DNA from: Spirochaetaceae bacterium
GTDB taxonomy: Bacteria; Spirochaetota; Spirochaetia; Treponematales; Treponemataceae
NCBI GenBank assembly: GCA_017416145.1
Contig: JAFQDD010000016.1
Location: 158,464 to 222,463 of the forward strand
Reading direction: 5' to 3'
DNA: 64,000 nt
The position numbers and the translations under genes were made by a program. Positions 58,171-64,000 of the stretch are shown one piece after another. Below the pieces are notes generated by a model. That model was given only the letters and a program-made list of their open reading frames with translations, did no database searches and was not told the origin of the DNA. Within the stretch, counting starts at the first letter, position 1. Each line of letters begins with the position of its first letter.

Positions 58171-59565
58171 TAAAAATCCAGCGCCAAGCTCATTCATTTT
58201 TTCAAAGAAGCCTGGGAAAGAAACAGAACAGCATTCGCCATCTTTTACAGTTACAGCATCATTTTCTAAAGCAAGACCAAAACAAGCAAGGCTCATAGCC
58301 ACTCGGTGGTCATCGTAGCTTTCTACAGTGCCACCATGCAAAGCGTTTTTGTTTCCGTAGATAATTAGCTGATCCCCAAAAAGTGGATTACCCTTTGATA
58401 AAGTTAAACCGTCTACCAGGTTTCCCCCAAGTTTAGAAAGTTCTTCCACCATTACTTTGATTCTATCAGTTTCTTTTTTGCGGCAAACTTCTGTATCCTC
58501 TAAAATAACTGTTCCATCCACAAAACAAGACAAAGCTGCCAAGGCACAAACTGCATCTGGGAAACCTGCAATGTTTACCCGCAAAATATCATCTTTGAAG
58601 TTGCCTCGTTTGGTAGACAAATTTTGGGATTTGCTACCATTTACAATTAATCGACCGCTGGTTTCAGAAAGTTTTTCAATTTCCAAATCAGCACCAAGGG
58701 ATTTTAGAATCTCCACAATAGCGTCGTCCCCTTGGCTACCAGTTGTGTCTATGCCGTCTATCACAATATCACTTCCAGAAAGAATTGCTGCCATCAAAGG
58801 GAAAGCAACTCCTTCCCAGTCTGAAGGAATAATTGTATCAAAGGCTTTTATAGCTTTTTTTCCATGGGTTTTGATTTTTTTGTAATCTGGAGAAATATCC
58901 ACATCAACTCCAACATTTTTCAGCCAAAGTTGAGTCATTGTAAGATAAGGCACTTCTTTTGGATCTGTTAAATTGATATCAAGTTCACCATCAATTAAAA
59001 GAGAAGCCATCATTAAGCCAGAAATATACTGAGAAAGACGGCCATCTGTTGTAACACTACCAGCTTTTATTGGCCCGGTCACAGAAAATGGCGGTGCATC
59101 CACTCCAACTCTATCAGTACTAGCTTCTGCCCCAAGCTGACGAAGTGCGTCTAATAAATGGTTCACAGGTCGCTTACAAATGGACTCATCCCCTGTAAAA
59201 GAAGATTTTCCAGAAAAAGTTGCCGCCACCGGAGTAAAAAAGTACAAAGTTGACCCAGAATTCCCAACATCAATTTGACAATCTGGCAAATGGGCATTTT
59301 TTCCAGCCCCAGTTACAACCCAAGTTTCAGCCGGAGTTCCTTGTGGAATGCCCTTTTCATCCACCGGACAGCCAATATCAACCTTTGCTCCAAAAGCTTT
59401 TATGGCATGAGCTGCACTTAAGCAGTCTGCACTTGGTAGTGGATTTTTGATATTTGAAACCCCGTCAGCCAAAGCGGCAAGTAGTAAAGCTCTAATAGTA
59501 TGACTTTTTGAGCCTGGAACAATAATTGTGCCAGAAAGACGGTGTTTTGTTGACTTATAGTTCAT
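58132..59565 (-). CDS. aroA: AroA, 5-enolpyruvylshikimate-3-phosphate synthase
   Basis: The 477-residue enzyme joins shikimate 3-phosphate and PEP. Motifs are VPGSKSHTIRALLLAALA, DVGNSGSTLYFF, DGRLSQYISG, CRKKETDRIKVM and YDDHRVAMSLACFGLAL. The length exceeds the usual 427-450; the extra C-terminal residues (GIKITSCNFYPC) are encoded by a perfect 14-bp-stem palindrome, so an inserted repeat has probably replaced the original stop. It provides the step after AroDE and shikimate kinase. Confidence 0.94.
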   Translation of the reverse strand: MNYKSTKHRLSGTIIVPGSKSHTIRALLLAALADGVSNIKNPLPSADCLSAAHAIKAFGAKVDIGCPVDEKGIPQGTPAETWVVTGAGKNAHLPDCQIDVGNSGSTLYFFTPVAATFSGKSSFTGDESICKRPVNHLLDALRQLGAEASTDRVGVDAPPFSVTGPIKAGSVTTDGRLSQYISGLMMASLLIDGELDINLTDPKEVPYLTMTQLWLKNVGVDVDISPDYKKIKTHGKKAIKAFDTIIPSDWEGVAFPLMAAILSGSDIVIDGIDTTGSQGDDAIVEILKSLGADLEIEKLSETSGRLIVNGSKSQNLSTKRGNFKDDILRVNIAGFPDAVCALAALSCFVDGTVILEDTEVCRKKETDRIKVMVEELSKLGGNLVDGLTLSKGNPLFGDQLIIYGNKNALHGGTVESYDDHRVAMSLACFGLALENDAVTVKDGECCSVSFPGFFEKMNELGAGFLGIKITSCNFYPC

Positions 59566-59631
59566 TTTTTTACTCTCGCAAACAATAAAAGATAAATTGT
59601 ATTTTATTCACTTTTGATTTTTTGTACAATA

Positions 59632-61944
59632 TTACAACCGCAGAGTTCCTACATCAAAAGAAATAAAAGGAACAACTTTATTTCCATAAGAACCCACACC
59701 GCCCCGTAGAAAAAAGTTAAATGCTTTTTTCACATTTATACCGATTTGCAAACCAGTATTCCATTGAGTGTCGTTAAAAAAATCTGTAACGATTTCTTCG
59801 TAAGAAGTCCAAAGATTTCCCAATCCTAAGAAAGCGGAAAAGAAAACTTTTCCACCTAAAATCGTAATATCATCCCAAGGGTCAAACTGCAAAGAAATCA
59901 TTGTTTGCAATTTATGAGGAGCATACTCAAAATCTCCAGCAAATTGCGGTGAATACAATCTAGATCCAAGATTAAAACCTAAACAAGGATACAATTCTGG
60001 CATAGTTTTTATCTGCTGAAAATACTCAGAACCTACAACAATATCAGTGATGAAACTAAGTTTTCTTGAAAGAGGAATTGCACCCGTTACATTTGCCTCG
60101 ATAAAATTACAGAATTTTGGCAAATCACCACCACCAATTGGCACAAAAAAGTTGTTCTTTACAGAAAATAAAAAGCCTTCTTTTGGAAAATCTGGTAATT
60201 TTAAAGTATTTACTGAATATTTTACACTAAAATTAAGTCCACTATTTTCACGTGAATCTGAATAATTTGCCTTTGATTCATCCAAATTATCAGAAGAAAA
60301 ACCATAAGGGGCAAACAAAGAATATCCAAATCCAAAATACAAAAGCCGATCCAAACCTCCACGATATCCAAAACCAATGGAAGATGTAAAACTTTGCAAA
60401 GCAGTACCCTCTGCATCTAAGTCTTGAATATTTGTTGTAACAAAATTTCTATCAGAAACATAATTTACATCAATTTTTGCAAAGGATTTCGCATTAAGTG
60501 GATGAATATACATAGCATCTGCCATAAATCCGTTTATAAATCCCAATTTCAAAGATAATACAGAGTTGATGCCCGTTAATCCGCGATATTGAAAATCTGT
60601 AGTTAATAAAAGTTTTGTAGTTTCTTGGGCTGACAAAACTCCAGTATAAGTTCCAGAAAGCAAAATATCTGCATAAGAAGTTTCTACAGGAGTAAGGGAA
60701 ACCTCCAAAACCTTTCCATTATCATAGGATTTTATCCGAGTATTTACCGATTCATAATTTCCAGATTCGTAAATTTCACTTACAAAAGATTTATAAGCTT
60801 CATCAGTAAGTGGCTTATCCTTAATTTTTTGAAAAAGATGATTCACAAATTTTGAATCAGATTCAAATCCTTGAGTTAATTTTAATTCAGTAATCGTAAT
60901 CCAATCTTTATCAGTATATTTTTGGATTGAAGGCTCTGATTCTGGCTGATATCCAGTTTCGTAGATTCTATCTCTGATTTTTTCCAATTCAGTCATATAT
61001 GGTTCTAGAGATTTTTCAGACAAATCCCAAATTTCTTGACCATTTTTAAAGCTTAAAAAATTGTAATTTCCCAAATTTGGAATAAAAACGAAATCGGCCA
61101 AAGGATATTTTGGACGATTTCTCGGAGCTTGAGTCATATAGTACATTTGAGCAACAGCCACAAAATAGTTTGAATCAAAAGCCGTAATCTCAGTTTCCAA
61201 ATCATCTGAAATTTCTACTGCAATGATAATATCACACCCAAAATCAATGGCAGCCTCAATAGGCAAATTATTAGTCACTCCCCCATCAATGTAATATTTA
61301 TCCCCGATTTTCGCAGGAGTAAAAATCCCTGGAATACTCATACTTGCCCGAATAACTTCTGCAATATCACCAAATTCAATAATTTCTGATTCACCATTTA
61401 ATAAATTTGTTGCCACAGCTCGAAAGGGAATTTCTAACTCATTAAAATGAATATTTGAGGGATATTTAATGGTTTTTTCTTTAAAAAATTGATAAATTCT
61501 CTCGCCACTAGTAAAACCACTATCCATTGAAAGAGAAAACTTATTATCAAATCCAATTCTAAACAAATTTGAATCAATAGAATGTTCACTTAAAATTGAT
61601 TCCACAGGCGTTCTAGGTTTATCTAAAAAGAAGTCTGACCAGTTAATTGTGTTTACCAACTCATAGATTTCATCTGGATTATAACCACAAGCATACAAGC
61701 CACCAACAATCGCACCAATGCTTGTTCCTGCTACAAAATCAATAGGAATGCCAAGTTTTTCAATGGCTTTTATCACTGGTAAATGAGCAAATCCCTTTGC
61801 ACCACCTCCAGCTAAAATTAGACCAACTTTTGGACGTTCTACATTTTTTTCATTTTCAGCAAAAGAAGACTGTGCAGGATTTTCATTTCCCCACAAAGAA
61901 AAACATAATATTATACATATAAAAAATGAGAAAATTCTTTTCAT
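59632..61944 (-). CDS. patatin-like phospholipase with POTRA and outer-membrane beta-barrel (PlpD/type Vd-like)
   Basis: The 770-residue protein has a signal peptide (residues 1-20) and a patatin domain with oxyanion loop LAGGGAKGFAHLPVI, catalytic Ser75 in VAGTSIGAIVGG and Asp220 in YYIDGGVTNNLP. A POTRA-like segment follows near 350-415 (ITELKLTQGFESDSKFVNHL), then a BamA-type 16-strand barrel ending in an aromatic/Leu-rich last strand (VPFISFDVGTLRL). This is the architecture of P. aeruginosa PlpD, a phospholipase A1 of type Vd secretion. It should display or release lipase at the cell surface. Confidence 0.9.
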   Translation of the reverse strand: MKRIFSFFICIILCFSLWGNENPAQSSFAENEKNVERPKVGLILAGGGAKGFAHLPVIKAIEKLGIPIDFVAGTSIGAIVGGLYACGYNPDEIYELVNTINWSDFFLDKPRTPVESILSEHSIDSNLFRIGFDNKFSLSMDSGFTSGERIYQFFKEKTIKYPSNIHFNELEIPFRAVATNLLNGESEIIEFGDIAEVIRASMSIPGIFTPAKIGDKYYIDGGVTNNLPIEAAIDFGCDIIIAVEISDDLETEITAFDSNYFVAVAQMYYMTQAPRNRPKYPLADFVFIPNLGNYNFLSFKNGQEIWDLSEKSLEPYMTELEKIRDRIYETGYQPESEPSIQKYTDKDWITITELKLTQGFESDSKFVNHLFQKIKDKPLTDEAYKSFVSEIYESGNYESVNTRIKSYDNGKVLEVSLTPVETSYADILLSGTYTGVLSAQETTKLLLTTDFQYRGLTGINSVLSLKLGFINGFMADAMYIHPLNAKSFAKIDVNYVSDRNFVTTNIQDLDAEGTALQSFTSSIGFGYRGGLDRLLYFGFGYSLFAPYGFSSDNLDESKANYSDSRENSGLNFSVKYSVNTLKLPDFPKEGFLFSVKNNFFVPIGGGDLPKFCNFIEANVTGAIPLSRKLSFITDIVVGSEYFQQIKTMPELYPCLGFNLGSRLYSPQFAGDFEYAPHKLQTMISLQFDPWDDITILGGKVFFSAFLGLGNLWTSYEEIVTDFFNDTQWNTGLQIGINVKKAFNFFLRGGVGSYGNKVVPFISFDVGTLRL

Positions 61945-61976
61945 AAATTTAATACTAACAAAATTTTAATCTAATG

Positions 61977-63320
61977 TCAGATTTTTTTGGAAGATTTAAT
62001 AAGTTTTTTATAGCAAACGCAAAAAGTGATTATCAAAAAAATATCAGCCATTCCCCAAGCCAAAGGAGAAGCAAAAGCTGTTGCTACATATCCAAAAGTC
62101 GGAACTAACAAAAAAGCTGTAATTGTCCGAGCCGACATTTCAAAAACTCCTGCAAAAATTGCAATTTTACTAAAACCCATTCCCTGTATGGTAGCTCGAA
62201 CAATTATCACAATCGCCAAAGGAAAATAGAATAAACTTACAACCTTTGCATAAAAATGACTGTCTTTTATCATTGTAATTTCAGAAGAATCTAAAAATAA
62301 TTTTATAAATTGATTTCCAAAAGCAAAAACTACACAACTCATTACAATAGAATAAATTAAAGTCATAATCATTGTAACAAAAAGTCCTTCTTTTACCCTA
62401 GAAACTTTCTGAGCTCCAAGATTTTGCCCTGTCCAAGTTGCCATGGCAGTTCCCAAAGCATCAAAAGGACAACACAAAAACAACTGAATCTTACTGGCTG
62501 AGGAAACACAAGCCACCACATCAGAGCCTAGAGAATTTACAGCACTTTGCAAAAGCATATTTCCCACCGCAGTAATTGAATACTGAAATCCCATAGGGAA
62601 ACCGCTACCACACAATGGAGCAAACAATTCAGTGCGAAGTTTTTTATCATCCTTTGATAATTGCAAAATATCATATTTTTTAAACAAAACTATAGTACAA
62701 AGAATGCCAGAAAATCCCTGAGCAATTACAGTTGCGATTGCAGCTCCAGCAATTCCCCATCCAAAAGTGATGATAAACAAAATGTCTAAAACAATATTTA
62801 AAACTGTTGAAATAATCAAAAAAAACAAGGGAGTTTTGCTATCCCCAAAAGCTCGAATTATTCCAGAAGATAGATTATACAAAAAAGCAAAAGGAATTCC
62901 AGCAAAAATCCAGCCAATATAAATTGCCGCATTATCAATAATATTTTCTGGAGTTTGCATAACTCGCAAAATTGGCTTACAAAAAATCACTGTAACCAAA
63001 GCCATAATTACAGATATAATTCCAGACAAATACAGAGAATTTACAACGAAATGTCTAAGTTTTGTAAAATCCTTTGCACCAAATCTATTGGCAATGGGAA
63101 TTGCAAAACCACTACAAACTCCAAGTACAAAACCGATAACCAAAAAGTTCACAGAAGAAGTAGAACCAACCGCAGCAAGAGCTTCCTTTCCCAAATATTG
63201 CCCAACAATGATAGTATCAACAATATTATAAACTTGCTGAAGTAAATAACTAAAAAAAAGTGGAATCGAAAATGATATTATTAGTTTAAAAGGATTTCCT
63301 GAAGTTAAATCTTTTGTCAT
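61977..63320 (-). CDS. MATE-family efflux transporter (second copy)
   Basis: The 447-residue, twelve-helix transporter begins NPFKLIISFSIPLFFSYLLQ and QVYNIVDTIIVGQYLGKEAL, typical of the DinF/NorM-type MATE proteins. VLNIVLDILFI and GIAGAAIATVIAQGFSG repeat in the two halves. It differs clearly from the MATE protein at 4128-5510. The substrate is unknown. Divergent from the zinc-ribbon gene. Confidence 0.88.
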   Translation of the reverse strand: MTKDLTSGNPFKLIISFSIPLFFSYLLQQVYNIVDTIIVGQYLGKEALAAVGSTSSVNFLVIGFVLGVCSGFAIPIANRFGAKDFTKLRHFVVNSLYLSGIISVIMALVTVIFCKPILRVMQTPENIIDNAAIYIGWIFAGIPFAFLYNLSSGIIRAFGDSKTPLFFLIISTVLNIVLDILFIITFGWGIAGAAIATVIAQGFSGILCTIVLFKKYDILQLSKDDKKLRTELFAPLCGSGFPMGFQYSITAVGNMLLQSAVNSLGSDVVACVSSASKIQLFLCCPFDALGTAMATWTGQNLGAQKVSRVKEGLFVTMIMTLIYSIVMSCVVFAFGNQFIKLFLDSSEITMIKDSHFYAKVVSLFYFPLAIVIIVRATIQGMGFSKIAIFAGVFEMSARTITAFLLVPTFGYVATAFASPLAWGMADIFLIITFCVCYKKLIKSSKKI

Positions 63321-63378
63321 AGTTGCACAATAAATAAATGTGTTTAAAACATCAATAGATTATTCCGATATTTATTTT

Positions 63379-63789
63379 ATGAATATTGCGTTATTTTTTC
63401 TGTTTATTTTTGCGGCTGCCGGATTACTTTTGATTTTGTGGGCATTAAAAAGCAAATATGCAATTTCAGACAATAAAAAAAACAAATCCAAAGCAAAAAA
63501 AACTACAAATCAAAAAACAACTCCTTGCCCCATTTGCAATAGTATGCTTTATCCAGGAGAAAATTTAACCACAAGAATATATGGCGGCATGGAAGCGAAA
63601 GAGCAACGAGCCACAATTCACGGCTGCCCTTATTGTTTTCCAGTTCCAACTTTAGCTGTAAAACGCACTTGTCCCGTTTGCCACAAAACCATTCCCCCTA
63701 CAGGACATTTAGACGCATTTCTTTTTATCCGAGACACTGGTAAACGCCATATCCACATAACAGGCTGTACAGAGTGTCATAAAAGATAA
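63379..63789 (+). CDS. zinc-ribbon membrane protein of unknown function
   Basis: The 136-residue protein has an N-terminal helix (residues 2-22), a Lys-rich linker, and two to three CxxC knuckles: TPCPICNS, HGCPYC, RTCPVCHK and a final GCTECHK. These could fold into two zinc ribbons on the cytosolic side. I do not recognise a characterised family. There is no ribosome site; a weak GATATT -10 ends 7 nt before the ATG. Confidence 0.7.
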   Translation: MNIALFFLFIFAAAGLLLILWALKSKYAISDNKKNKSKAKKTTNQKTTPCPICNSMLYPGENLTTRIYGGMEAKEQRATIHGCPYCFPVPTLAVKRTCPVCHKTIPPTGHLDAFLFIRDTGKRHIHITGCTECHKR

Positions 63790-63885
63790 GACTAATTTAA
63801 TAAAAATCATTTTTCTTTATTTTTTTCCATTATTTTTTCAAATTTATTAAAAATTTTCGGAATTATCCCCTTATACACTCTTAAT

Positions 63886-64000
63886 ATGACAAAAAAATAA
63901 CCAAACTAAAAAATTATGAACAGCTTATAATTATTACTTTGGTTATTTTAATATTATTATTTATCCATAAAGGAAATCTTCAATCTGCTTTCTCATTTTA
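63886..64000 (+). pseudogene. possible frameshifted or phase-variable N-terminus of a membrane protein, cut by window end
   Basis: ATG at 63886 is followed by a run of seven A and then TAA, giving only four codons. With one more A the frame stays open to the window end as MTKKITKLKNYEQLIIITLV and beyond, a basic start followed by a strong membrane helix. Whether it is a disrupted gene, a phase-variable gene, a sequencing slip or chance cannot be settled without the sequence beyond 64000. A TATACA box lies at 63872-63877. The gap 63790-63885 holds nothing else that I recognise. Confidence 0.3.

Overview
The window looks like a chromosomal segment of a low-GC Treponema, probably a commensal or gut-type species. 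The best evidence is a divergent homologue of the T. pallidum pallilysin TP0751 (46012-47514). Tandem SpoIIE-type phosphatases with a STAS protein, AsnA, short ProB and a patatin/beta-barrel outer-membrane protein fit this. I found about 59 genes and no rRNA, tRNA, IS transposase, CRISPR array or phage. Most genes (about 44) lie on the minus strand, whose coding strand is G-rich, so minus is probably the leading strand.

Layout. 1-7016: an edge-truncated acyltransferase-like gene, a TrmB-type regulator, a sugar isomerase/SDR pair, a VUT (queuosine-precursor) transporter, a MATE pump and an AT-rich B12-binding radical SAM gene. 7066-12834 is accessory in character: a three-gene operon (small unknown protein, XRE regulator with a Cys-rich tail, RtcB RNA ligase), a DUF6364/PIN toxin-antitoxin pair with a leaderless promoter, a ChaN/TIKI-like lipoprotein, SfsA and a Dabb protein. 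12918-14379: a peroxide-stress operon (glutathione peroxidase, TSCPD protein, OhrR) under a perfect 48-bp palindrome with an OhrR-type core. 14389-18313: an unknown protein with AsnA, a repeat-rich gap, and an NCS2 purine permease. 18483-23214: a SpoIIE/SpoIIE/STAS/VanY signalling cluster. 23318-29478: transporters, including TrkH/TrkA. 29809-34617: RpiA, bifunctional AroDE, a small protein, NhaC and a metallo-hydrolase. 34628-42129: housekeeping (DbpA-domain protein, GNAT, ClpP, MazG, Pth, ProC-ProB-ProA). 42210-53402: citrate synthase, acyl-CoA synthetase, the pallilysin-like protein, glycogen breakdown (GlgX, GlgP) and ThyX. 53624-63789: a YtrA-type ABC operon, HtpG, AroA, a PlpD-like phospholipase, a second MATE pump and a zinc-ribbon membrane protein.

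The most unusual content lies between genes. A multi-hairpin element occurs four times (1491-1760, 16850-17004, 43671-43988, 57777-57990); its main stem differs in sequence between copies but stays paired, a covariation pattern. A second structured element occurs twice (549-665, 7324-7440), again with an unrelated but fully paired terminal hairpin. There are also a 117-bp tandem repeat (39 codons per unit), a shared REP-like palindrome (12470-12510, 53503-53540), a cluster of four perfect hairpins that runs into the aroA coding end, and a structured RNA-like stretch after thyX. Several plus-strand genes have a sigma-70-like promoter whose -10 box ends about 7 nt before the ATG and have no Shine-Dalgarno, so leaderless transcripts are likely. 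Domain calls come from reading motifs by eye; no database search was run.
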